Source: an uncultured Bacteroidales bacterium
Lineage (GTDB): Bacteria > Bacteroidota > Bacteroidia > Bacteroidales > Lentimicrobiaceae
Direction: 5' to 3'
Assembly (NCBI GenBank): GCA_937864935.1
Contig: CALMDN010000316.1
Coordinates: 1 to 6,922 of the forward strand
Length of the DNA stretch: 6,922 nucleotides
Position numbers and translations under genes: made by a program. This document shows positions 1 through 4,970 of the stretch, piece after piece; within the stretch, counting starts at the first letter, position 1, and every line of letters starts with the position of its first letter. Under the pieces are notes generated by a model, which made no database searches, was not told where the DNA came from, and saw only the letters and a program-made list of their open reading frames with translations.

Positions 1-349
1 CAAGTACTTTATTGACCAGCCTGAGCATAACATCGTATTGCTCCGCTTTCAGTTCCGGAAGTTTCATCAGCTTCAGCAGGCTGTCGGAATATGCATCCTG
101 ACTGTCGGGCCTGAAGCCGGGCTGCAGCGTATATCCGTAATAAAGCAGATGGTACTCTTCGCGTGTCAGGGAGGTATCGTTGGCACGGTAGCGTTCCATC
201 AGCGCAGCATAATTCAGCGGAGAACCCGGTTTCTGAATGTTTTTGCTGATTTTTTTATAATCGGGCCTGACAAACCGGTTTTTCTGTGCCGAAACACTCA
301 TCAGGCTGAAAAGAAGGGCTGCAACAAGCAGGATTCTTGACATGGACAT
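1..349 (-). CDS. DUF4919-type exported protein, N-terminal part (cut by window edge)
   Basis: The reading frame runs leftward off the window after 116 codons, so only the N-terminus is seen. Residues 1-21 form a signal peptide: Arg5, a hydrophobic core LLVAALLFSLM, then VSA before Gln22, a likely signal peptidase I site, so the protein should be exported to the periplasm or outer membrane. The mature part contains NYAALMERYRANDTSLTREE followed by YHLLYYGYTLQPGF (about residues 46-79). This matches my memory of the DUF4919 family of Bacteroidota, whose function is unknown. Two in-frame ATGs exist (349 and 343); 349 has A at -6 and I prefer it, but 343 cannot be excluded. It starts 39 nt after the stop of the IscX-like gene on the same strand, with no obvious terminator between, so co-transcription is plausible. 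The family call is from motif memory; signal peptide and frame are seen directly. Confidence 0.75.
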   Translation of the reverse strand, partial: MSMSRILLVAALLFSLMSVSAQKNRFVRPDYKKISKNIQKPGSPLNYAALMERYRANDTSLTREEYHLLYYGYTLQPGFRPDSQDAYSDSLLKLMKLPELKAEQYDVMLRLVNKVL

Positions 350-388
350 TGGTTTAAAAGATTCCGTAAAATTATACAAAGCACAGCC

Positions 389-823
389 TCAGACCCATGC
401 ATCGTCTTCAGTCAGGTTAGCCTCATCATCGGTCAGACTGATCCAGGTATAAATGATCGAATCAATAACATCATCCTGTGGCCCGGTATCATCGGAGAAG
501 TTTGGCAGTGCGCTGGTCAGTTCAATGATCCTGTTTTCAGTAATGGCAAGGAGGTCTTCATCAGGATGCTGCTGATTGAGAAGAATGGCAATGGTGCCGT
601 AGTTGTTCCAGTTGAGCGGAACCATGGCAGCAAGCGCAAGTTCCACCTGTTGCATTATTTCGGGGATATCCTCTTTTTCGGGCTGTAAACCGGCTTTCTG
701 AAGCGCATCTTTCAGCATCGACAGGTTGAGCGGGATATCGGGATAGGTAGTGGGGAAAAGATGTCGGTGATCCGCGAGGATAGAAGCAGCAACCGGGTTT
801 ATTTCAGCATCGTTGAGTAACAT
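389..823 (-). CDS. small acidic protein with a C-terminal IscX-like domain
   Basis: Encodes 144 residues, strongly acidic at the C-terminus. Residues 70-133 line up almost without gaps with E. coli IscX (66 aa) as I remember it: Trp72 with Trp5, HPDED (86-90) with YPDLD, LPNFSDD (106-112) with LEDFDDD, and DDVIDSIIYTWISL (117-130) with the final helix ending in its conserved Trp. IscX is a small acidic partner of the cysteine desulfurase IscS in iron-sulfur cluster assembly. The N-terminal half (YPDI at 27-30, then two predicted helices) may be a second, diverged copy. A longer TTG start at 847 is open, but a -7 promoter box (845-852) covers that codon, so transcription would begin downstream of it; ATG 823 is therefore chosen. 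No iron-sulfur gene is visible nearby. The IscX link is inference; a lineage-specific hypothetical protein is the alternative. Confidence 0.8.
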   Translation of the reverse strand: MLLNDAEINPVAASILADHRHLFPTTYPDIPLNLSMLKDALQKAGLQPEKEDIPEIMQQVELALAAMVPLNWNNYGTIAILLNQQHPDEDLLAITENRIIELTSALPNFSDDTGPQDDVIDSIIYTWISLTDDEANLTEDDAWV

Positions 824-844
824 GAATTCTGGGTAATTAACCCC

Positions 845-852
845 CAAAGATA
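845..852 (-). promoter_or_regulatory. -7 promoter box of the IscX-like gene
   Basis: TATCTTTG on the minus strand matches the Bacteroidota sigma-A -7 consensus TAnnTTTG exactly. No convincing TTTG-type -33 element lies 17-23 nt upstream. Transcription would start near 840, giving a leader of roughly 17 nt before ATG 823. The box overlaps the alternative TTG codon at 847-845, which argues against that start. Confidence 0.5.
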
Positions 853-986
853 GTAAACATTCATCGCTTCTGATTTTGATTTTTTCGGGTGAGCGGGGAT
901 AATTTGTCTGTAGCTGTTTCCGTATCTGTTTGAATTCAGGCAGTTTTCAACCCGGGCAGCTGCTTATTTAAAACAATATCAAATAA

Positions 987-1016
987 CAAAATTAAGATTG
1001 AATCTCCTGATGCAAG
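987..1016 (-). promoter_or_regulatory. possible second, distal promoter of the IscX-like gene
   Basis: On the minus strand CTTG (1016-1013) lies 18 nt upstream of TAATTTTG (994-987), an exact TAnnTTTG box with a near-consensus -33 element. It would give a leader of about 160 nt for the IscX-like gene. The area is A+T-rich, so a chance match is possible. The rest of the gap 848-1140 shows no gene I can support. Confidence 0.3.
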
Positions 1017-1074
1017 TGGAAGTCAAACAACTGAAGAAACACTGGTCCGGTGTCAGCAACCTTCCGGATTTTTC

Positions 1075-1097
1075 ACTTTTTCTGCCCCGCAAAAAGT
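1075..1097 (-). terminator. weak hairpin downstream of the exonuclease gene
   Basis: ACTTTTT and AAAAAGT pair in a 7-bp stem around a 9-nt GC-rich loop, 44 nt beyond the stop of the exonuclease gene. The stem is A/T-only apart from one pair and is not followed by a clean U run on the minus strand. It is offered only as the best terminator candidate in this gap. Confidence 0.25.
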
Positions 1098-1140
1098 AAG
1101 AAATATTCCGATCCGTTGCGGTTGAGCTTTCAGTGCAGGC

Positions 1141-1743
1141 TTACGGTAAGGGCTCCTGAATTTTAAACCTGGCCGTCATCTGAAAGAATTTCTGCATGCA
1201 TTTCATGGTGAGTTCGGCATCTTCAAGGGCATTGTGCGACTGGCCTTCACGTTCATAGCCAAACCAGGCTGAAATGGCTTTCAGGCTGAGCGAACGGGGT
1301 ACGGTTTTCCCGTTGGCTTCGAGTATCCTGAAGGTATAAAAAGCGATGGTATGCAGATCGATCAGCTTGTTGCTGAAAGGCCAGTCCATGTTTTCACCGC
1401 TGTAGGCAAATTTGAGGAAGTTGATGTCGAAAATCACACTTTGTCCACAGATGACAATATCCCTGAGATCACCTCCCTGCCGTTTCAGCAGTTTGCGTAT
1501 CCATTTTTCAAAATCTTCGAGCACGTCGTAAATCATGGGAGCCTCCTGAAGATCGTCCCACGACAGGCCATGAACCTTTTCCGCGGAAGCGGTGAATGCT
1601 TCTTCATTTTCGGGAAAGACATCCGAAAGGTAAGTTCCCAGTTCCACCCAGTTGTCGTTGAGTAAAACCGCTCCAATCTGAATAATTTCATGATAGCCCG
1701 GTTCGGGGCCGCTCATTTCGAGGTCAACAACCAGGTATGGCAT
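1141..1743 (-). CDS. DEDDh-family 3'-5' exonuclease (DnaQ-like)
   Basis: A single-domain protein of 200 residues. All three DEDDh exonuclease motifs are visible: Exo I DLEMSG with Asp7 and Glu9, Exo II around GQSVIFDINFL with Asp106, and Exo III HNALEDAE with His170 and Asp175. These residues bind two metal ions and hydrolyse nucleic acid from the 3' end. VHGLS (57-61) and LIDLHTIA (128-135) are further family positions. DLEMSG resembles DLEMTG of oligoribonuclease, but the remainder is closer to a generic DnaQ-fold exonuclease, so the substrate (DNA proofreading or repair, RNA trimming, or short oligonucleotides) cannot be decided. There is no polymerase, GIY-YIG or helicase domain fused to it. 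ATG 1743 is the only start giving an intact Exo I strand. An exact -7 box ends only 5 nt upstream, so the mRNA may be leaderless or nearly so. It is transcribed divergently from the PPK2 gene. Confidence 0.93.
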   Translation of the reverse strand: MPYLVVDLEMSGPEPGYHEIIQIGAVLLNDNWVELGTYLSDVFPENEEAFTASAEKVHGLSWDDLQEAPMIYDVLEDFEKWIRKLLKRQGGDLRDIVICGQSVIFDINFLKFAYSGENMDWPFSNKLIDLHTIAFYTFRILEANGKTVPRSLSLKAISAWFGYEREGQSHNALEDAELTMKCMQKFFQMTARFKIQEPLP

Positions 1744-1748
1744 AAAAA

Positions 1749-1756
1749 CAAAGATA
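1749..1756 (-). promoter_or_regulatory. -7 promoter box of the exonuclease gene
   Basis: TATCTTTG on the minus strand is an exact TAnnTTTG match and the same octamer as at 845-852 and 4937-4944. Only five bases (TTTTT) separate it from ATG 1743, so the predicted start of transcription falls at or next to the start codon. No clear -33 element was found. Confidence 0.5.
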
Positions 1757-1805
1757 TTTTAATGTGTTGTGCGGATGAGAACTTAACTAGTTGAATATCA
1801 GGCTG

Positions 1806-1917
1806 AGCTTGTCTGCTTGTTGGCAAAAGCAAACAAGCAGGCCGGTCTGCCTGGCATTCAGGCAGGCGGGGTCGAAGCCATATTTCGACTCTCCCGCCGA
1901 AGTGGGCGGGACAAGCT
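1806..1917. repeat. 112-bp block of nested inverted repeats in a divergent gap
   Basis: The block is bounded by 8-bp inverted ends AGCTTGTC (1806-1813) and GACAAGCT (1910-1917). Inside are CTGCTTGTT/AACAAGCAG (1813-1821 with 1832-1840), CTGCCTG/CAGGCAG (1847-1853 with 1859-1865), and GGCGGG plus GTCGAA (1865-1876) pairing with TTCGAC (1884-1889) and CCCGCC (1893-1898). CCCGCC can instead pair with GGCGGG at 1905-1910, so two folds compete. It lies between divergent promoters and is GC-rich against an AT-rich surround, which fits a dispersed palindromic (REP- or MITE-like) element better than a terminator. No coding frame here is convincing. The rest of the gap 1744-2093 holds only the two promoters. 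Confidence 0.6.
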
Positions 1918-2068
1918 GCTCAATATGACTCAGTGTGAGTATAAAAGCAATTCAACCGCACAACAGGTATTTTTTAATATGATTTCTCTGTCCACAAAGA
2001 TATCAATTCAGCAGATCATTTTCCGGCTGATACGGATAAACAGCCTTTTTTCCGGTAAAAAAAATCGG

Positions 2069-2076
2069 TATTTTAG
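2069..2076 (+). promoter_or_regulatory. probable -7 promoter box of the PPK2 gene
   Basis: TATTTTAG differs from TAnnTTTG at one position and sits 17 nt upstream of ATG 2094. A T-rich stretch (2046-2051) lies about 17-18 nt further upstream in place of a clear TTTG element. The leader is A-rich with no Shine-Dalgarno sequence and has A at -3 and -6. Confidence 0.35.
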
Positions 2077-2093
2077 CAAAAAAAAGTATCAGT

Positions 2094-2987
2094 ATGAAAA
2101 AGAAGAACCTGATGAAAGATACCGGTATTCTGGCAACTCCGGGAAAAAAAATTGATGTTGCTGATTTTAATCCTTCCTACAAGGGGGCGATCAGCGATAA
2201 AGAAGAAGGAATCAGGCTGCTTGAGGAGAATGTTTCGGAGCTGATTGAACTTCAGGACAAACTGTATGCTGATAACCGTTATGCTGTATTGCTTATTTTC
2301 CAGGCCATGGATGCTGCCGGTAAGGACGGAACCATCAAACATGAGATGTCGGGACTAAACCCCCAGGGATGTGAGGTCTACAGCTTTAAAACACCTTCAA
2401 CCACCGAGCTTGACCATGATTACATCTGGCGTACATATAAATGCCTGCCCGAACGGGGCCGTTTCGGCATCTTCAACCGCTCGTATTACGAAGAGGTGCT
2501 GGTGGTGAAAGTGCATCCTGAATACCTGCTGGCTCAGAATCTGCCACACATCAGGACCACCGGCGACATAGATGAGAAGTTCTGGCAAACCCGCTATGAT
2601 CAGATCAATAACCTTGAGCAGCATCTGGTGGAAAACGGCACCATTGTACTGAAGTTCTTCCTGAATGTGTCGAAAGAAGAACAGAAAAAGCGCTTCCTCG
2701 AACGCATCGACGATTCATCGAAAAACTGGAAGTTCTCTTCTGCCGATGTGAAGGAAAGGCAGCATTGGGATGATTATATGCGGGTTTACAGCGATATGCT
2801 GACGGCCACCTCCACCGATCATGCACCCTGGTATGTGATCCCTGCCGATCGCAAGTGGTTTATGCGTTATGCCGTCAGCAACATCATCATCAATCGCCTG
2901 AAAGACCTGAAACCGGAGTATCCGGTCCTGCCTGAAGCCGAGAAAAACCGTCTCAACGAAGCCAGAGAGATGCTTATGAATGAATAA
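2094..2987 (+). CDS. ppk2: PPK2-family polyphosphate:nucleotide phosphotransferase
   Basis: A cytoplasmic kinase of 297 residues that transfers phosphate between inorganic polyphosphate and nucleotides. The Walker A loop is QAMDAAGKDGT (70-80, Lys77), followed by SGLNPQGCEVYSFKTPS (86-102). The Walker B and arginine region is GIFNRSYYEEVLVVKVHPE (125-143). The basic lid and following helix include FLNVSKEEQKKRFLER (189-204), NWKFSSADVKER (211-222) and WDDYM, then STDHAPWYVIPADRKW (240-255). The order and wording of these blocks match class III PPK2 proteins, which can phosphorylate both AMP and ADP, but class assignment from motifs alone is tentative. The length is normal for a single-domain PPK2. 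ATG 2094 gives a lysine-rich N-terminus; Met7 (2112) is an alternative. No ppk1 or exopolyphosphatase gene is adjacent, and the gene is apparently monocistronic, converging on trpB2 with 53 nt between stops. Confidence 0.95.
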   Translation: MKKKNLMKDTGILATPGKKIDVADFNPSYKGAISDKEEGIRLLEENVSELIELQDKLYADNRYAVLLIFQAMDAAGKDGTIKHEMSGLNPQGCEVYSFKTPSTTELDHDYIWRTYKCLPERGRFGIFNRSYYEEVLVVKVHPEYLLAQNLPHIRTTGDIDEKFWQTRYDQINNLEQHLVENGTIVLKFFLNVSKEEQKKRFLERIDDSSKNWKFSSADVKERQHWDDYMRVYSDMLTATSTDHAPWYVIPADRKWFMRYAVSNIIINRLKDLKPEYPVLPEAEKNRLNEAREMLMNE

Positions 2988-2998
2988 TCAATCCCAAA

Positions 2999-3024
2999 CC
3001 CCAGGCCCTGACAGGGACCCGGGG
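2999..3024. terminator. GC-rich hairpin between convergent genes
   Basis: CCCC (2999-3002) pairs with GGGG (3021-3024), GG with CC inside it, and CCCT (3006-3009) with AGGG (3013-3016) around loop GAC, leaving one mismatch and one bulge. It lies 11 nt after the PPK2 stop and 16 nt after the trpB2 stop on the other strand, the expected place for a shared bidirectional terminator. There is no T run on either side, so intrinsic termination is uncertain. Confidence 0.4.
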
Positions 3025-3040
3025 CCGGGATCCGGAGTGT

Positions 3041-4402
3041 TCATGGCTGCAGGGATTCGAGCGACCAGATGGAATCGCGGATACTGCCGTCGCCAACCTG
3101 CTTTTCACCGTTCAGCTTTCCCGACATAAACATTTCGTAAGCAGCCATATCGAAGTAACCGTGCCCGCACAAGTTGAACAGAATGGTTTTCTCAGTGCCT
3201 TCCTCGCGGCACCGCGCAGCTTCGTCGATCACAGCGGCAATGGCATGGGTGGCTTCCGGCGCGGGGATGATTCCTTCGGTACGGATAAACTGCATGCCCG
3301 CTTCGAAACAGCGTTGCTGGTTTACCGATACTGCTTCAATCAGCTTGTCTTTCAGCAACTGGCTCACAATTACACCCGCTCCGTGATACCTGAGCCCGCC
3401 GGCATGGATGGGTGAAGGCATGAAGTCGTGCCCGAGGGTGTACATGGGCAGCAGCGGCGTCAGTCCCATGGTATCACCAAAGTCGTACCTGAATTCGCCC
3501 CGGGTGAGTTTCGGACAGGATTCGGGTTCCACGGCGATACACCGGATGTGTTGATTTTCAGTGAGATTCAGTTTGAGAAACGGAAACGCAATCCCCGCGA
3601 AGTTGCTACCTCCTCCAAAGGGAGCAATCACGATATCGGGCATATAGCCGGCTTTCTCCATCTGCACCATGGCTTCCTGACCGATGATGGTCTGATGCAG
3701 CAGCACATGGTTGAGTACCGAGCCGAGGGCATAGTGGGCCGTCGGATCCGAAACCGCACGTTCGATGGCTTCCGAAATGGCAATGCCAAGGCTGCCCGAC
3801 GACAAAGGATCGGCTTCAAGGATGCTCCGTCCGGCTGCGGTAAGGTTGGAAGGTGATGCATGTACACTGCCCCCGAAGGTATTCATCATGATTTTGCGGT
3901 AAGGCTTCTGATCATAGCTTACTCTAACCATAAATACCTCACATTCAATGCCGAACATCTGGCAGGCATAGGAGAGGGCTGTTCCCCACTGACCGGCTCC
4001 GGTTTCGGTGGTGATTTTCCGGATCCCTTCGGCCTTGTTATAGAACGCCTGGGCAACGGCAGTATTTGGCTTGTGCGAACCGGCGGGACTTACCCCCTCG
4101 TATTTATAATAGATGCGGGCCGGCGTGTTCAGCGCTTTCTCGAGATTCACTGCCCTGAACAAGGGGGTTGGTCTCCATTGGGCATATATTTTACGCACCT
4201 CATCCGGTATCTGAATGTATCGCTCAGCAGATACTTCCTGAAGTATCAGTTCCCGCGGGAAAAGCGGTTCAAGCAGATCGGGGGTGATGGGTTGCCGGGT
4301 TCCGGGATGCAGCGGAGGCAGTGGCTTGTTGGGCATGTCGGCCACGATGTTGTAATAAAAACGGGGTATTTCCTGTTCAGTAAGATTTATTTTGCGTTCC
4401 AT
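3041..4402 (-). CDS. trpB2: TrpB2-type tryptophan synthase beta-like PLP enzyme
   Basis: A fold-type II PLP enzyme of 453 residues, longer than ordinary TrpB (about 400) by an N-terminal extension of the kind seen in TrpB2. The PLP lysine is Lys111 in GSHKPNTA; TTETGAGQWG (131-140) carries the catalytic-type Glu133; FGGGSN (262-267) is the phosphate-binding loop; SPIHAGGLRYHGAG (330-343) and FNLCGHGYFD (409-418) are TrpB2 signatures. TrpB makes tryptophan from indole and serine; TrpB2 proteins often stand alone without TrpA and are thought to use free indole. No trpA or other trp gene is visible. The residue expected to contact the PLP ring nitrogen is Cys412, where I recall Ser in other TrpB proteins. 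ATG 4402 has an A-only leader from -1 to -6. The Trp-rich leader frame at 4841-4918 on the same strand, with a long repeat-rich gap, is the best clue to its regulation. Confidence 0.93.
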   Translation of the reverse strand: MERKINLTEQEIPRFYYNIVADMPNKPLPPLHPGTRQPITPDLLEPLFPRELILQEVSAERYIQIPDEVRKIYAQWRPTPLFRAVNLEKALNTPARIYYKYEGVSPAGSHKPNTAVAQAFYNKAEGIRKITTETGAGQWGTALSYACQMFGIECEVFMVRVSYDQKPYRKIMMNTFGGSVHASPSNLTAAGRSILEADPLSSGSLGIAISEAIERAVSDPTAHYALGSVLNHVLLHQTIIGQEAMVQMEKAGYMPDIVIAPFGGGSNFAGIAFPFLKLNLTENQHIRCIAVEPESCPKLTRGEFRYDFGDTMGLTPLLPMYTLGHDFMPSPIHAGGLRYHGAGVIVSQLLKDKLIEAVSVNQQRCFEAGMQFIRTEGIIPAPEATHAIAAVIDEAARCREEGTEKTILFNLCGHGYFDMAAYEMFMSGKLNGEKQVGDGSIRDSIWSLESLQP

Positions 4403-4441
4403 TTTTTTAGTTTTTTAAGTGTCTTTATTGAAGGTTGAGGC

Positions 4442-4470
4442 CGGAAGTCGGAAGTCGGAGTCCGGAAGTC
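4442..4470. repeat. heptamer tandem repeat, CGGAAGT type
   Basis: Four head-to-tail heptamers: CGGAAGT at 4442-4448, 4449-4455 and 4463-4469, with the variant CGGAGTC at 4456-4462. The array begins 40 nt upstream of the trpB2 start and would lie in its untranslated leader. No coding frame uses it. Confidence 0.8.
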
Positions 4471-4481
4471 GAAAAAATGAA

Positions 4482-4509
4482 GTAAGAAGTATGTGGTATG
4501 AGGTACGAA
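4482..4509. repeat. degenerate heptamer array, GTAYGAR type
   Basis: Four contiguous heptamers GTAAGAA, GTATGTG, GTATGAG, GTACGAA follow an exact 7-nt step. They differ in sequence from the array at 4442-4470 but share its period, suggesting the same expansion mechanism or constraint. Confidence 0.55.
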
Positions 4510-4536
4510 GGTCCTACTGCTTTTGAGTGAATGTGT

Positions 4537-4554
4537 CGTCCCTCGTCCCTTTTA
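4537..4554. repeat. 18-bp direct repeat, copy 1 (CGTCCCT heptamers)
   Basis: Two CGTCCCT units followed by TTTA. The identical 18 bases recur at 4711-4728, 174 bp away. Between the copies lies a small hairpin GGAGA/TCTCC (4615-4619 with 4625-4629) and the 8-mer array at 4650-4673. Confidence 0.8.
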
Positions 4555-4649
4555 AGAGTACTGAGAAATGAGTAGTGGCTGGAGAGTTTCTTTGAAAGGG
4601 TTTCATCTCACGAGGGAGACGAAATCTCCGAATGAAGCAGAATTCTCAT

Positions 4650-4673
4650 CACCTTGTCACCTTGTCACCTTGT
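4650..4673. repeat. 8-mer tandem repeat, CACCTTGT x3
   Basis: Three perfect copies of CACCTTGT, with the first two bases of a fourth. Unlike its neighbours the period is 8, so it is neither coding-compatible nor in step with the heptamers. Both strands carry frequent stops through it. Confidence 0.8.
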
Positions 4674-4704
4674 CATACGCTTTGAAAACCTATCTTCCCT
4701 GTAC

Positions 4705-4744
4705 CGCCCTCGTCCCTCGTCCCTTTTAGGCGTCCCTCGTCCCA
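4705..4744. repeat. 18-bp direct repeat, copy 2, with further CGTCCCT units
   Basis: A shortened unit CGCCCT (4705-4710), then two CGTCCCT units and TTTA (4711-4728, identical to 4537-4554), then CGTCCCT and CGTCCCA (4731-4744). It lies between the proposed attenuator and trpB2 and would be transcribed as part of a long leader. Confidence 0.8.
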
Positions 4745-4776
4745 AATCCCGGACTATGACGGAAAACTCACAAATA

Positions 4777-4863
4777 CGAATGCTTCAATTCTGCATTTCG
4801 AATTGACAGGGAGCATAGCTCCCGCTGGGGTAGTATAGTATCAGGAGGCCTGGCGAGGCCACC
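4777..4863 (-). promoter_or_regulatory. candidate trp attenuator: mutually exclusive hairpins
   Basis: Read on the minus strand. Hairpin 1:2 pairs GGCCT (4860-4856) with AGGCC (4851-4847), plus two outer G-C pairs across a mismatch (4863 and 4862 with 4844 and 4845); it starts inside the last Trp codons. Hairpin 2:3 pairs CUCCUG (4847-4842) with CGGGAG (4824-4819), six pairs with one G-U. Hairpin 3:4 pairs GGGAGC (4823-4818) with GCUCCC (4814-4809) around UAU. Forming 2:3 excludes both others, the usual attenuator logic: a ribosome stalled on Trp codons would mask segment 1 and favour 2:3. Two further alternative stems follow (CAAUUC/GAAUUG at 4805-4800 and 4791-4786; CGAA-UGC/GCAUUCG within 4800-4777). 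No U run follows 3:4, so the output (intrinsic, Rho-dependent or translational) is unclear. Confidence 0.5.
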
Positions 4864-4918
4864 ACCATGACCATGAGGCGAAATGAGAGGGAGTAAATAC
4901 AGCAGCAGCTGATTTCAT
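4841..4918 (-). CDS. trpL: Trp-rich leader peptide (putative trp attenuator peptide)
   Basis: A 25-codon frame on the minus strand, starting MKSAAAVF and ending ASWSWWWPRQAS before TGA. Trp occupies positions 16, 18, 19 and 20, four of 25 residues although Trp is rare in proteins; all are consecutive or near-consecutive TGG codons, as in trp leader peptides where a ribosome stalls when charged tRNA-Trp is scarce. An exact -7 box lies 18 nt upstream of the ATG, which has A at -3 and -6, a context that favours initiation in Bacteroidota lacking Shine-Dalgarno sites. Competing hairpins begin within the Trp codons. The next gene on the same strand is trpB2, 438 nt downstream of the TGA. The peptide is a regulatory device rather than a functional protein. 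Codons, promoter box and position are seen; the stalling role is inferred from known trp leaders. A chance run of TGG cannot be wholly excluded. Confidence 0.65.
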   Translation of the reverse strand: MKSAAAVFTPSHFASWSWWWPRQAS

Positions 4919-4936
4919 GGTGGTTTGTTTGAATTA

Positions 4937-4944
4937 CAAAGATA
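4937..4944 (-). promoter_or_regulatory. -7 promoter box of the Trp-rich leader
   Basis: TATCTTTG on the minus strand, an exact TAnnTTTG match and the same octamer found ahead of the exonuclease and IscX-like genes. Transcription would start near 4932, giving a leader of about 14 nt before ATG 4918. No clear TTTG -33 element is present; the spacer instead carries an inverted repeat. Confidence 0.55.
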
Positions 4945-4970
4945 CCGGTTTTTTCGCATTGCTTAACCGG
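4945..4970. repeat. inverted repeat abutting the leader promoter (possible operator)
   Basis: CCGGTT (4945-4950) and AACCGG (4965-4970) form a perfect 6-bp dyad with a 14-nt spacer. One arm touches the upstream edge of the -7 box, so a dimeric protein bound here would overlap RNA polymerase. Regulator and function are unknown, and a 6-bp dyad can arise by chance. Confidence 0.3.

Noticed and set aside
1010..1099. 29-codon plus-strand frame beginning MQVEVKQLKKHW
   Set aside because: It lacks a promoter box and recognisable initiation context, has no known similarity, and overlaps a hairpin downstream of the exonuclease gene. It is probably chance.
1881..1900. TTCGACTC stretch considered as a tRNA T-arm
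   Set aside because: No acceptor, anticodon or D-arm pairing can be built around it; the bases belong to the palindromic block.
1817..2155. Plus-strand open frame overlapping the palindromic block and the PPK2 start
   Set aside because: Its composition follows the inverted repeats and AT-rich promoter, it overlaps ppk2 in another frame, and it shows no domain.
3860..4438. 192-codon plus-strand frame antisense to trpB2
   Set aside because: It mirrors the coding frame of a clear PLP enzyme, and it has no promoter or domain.
4650..4744. Tandem repeats considered as a CRISPR array
   Set aside because: Units are 7-8 nt with no spacers of regular length and no cas genes nearby.
4809..4823. GGGAGC/GCTCCC hairpin considered as an ordinary intrinsic terminator
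   Set aside because: There is no T run on either strand after the stem. It is kept only as part of the proposed attenuator.
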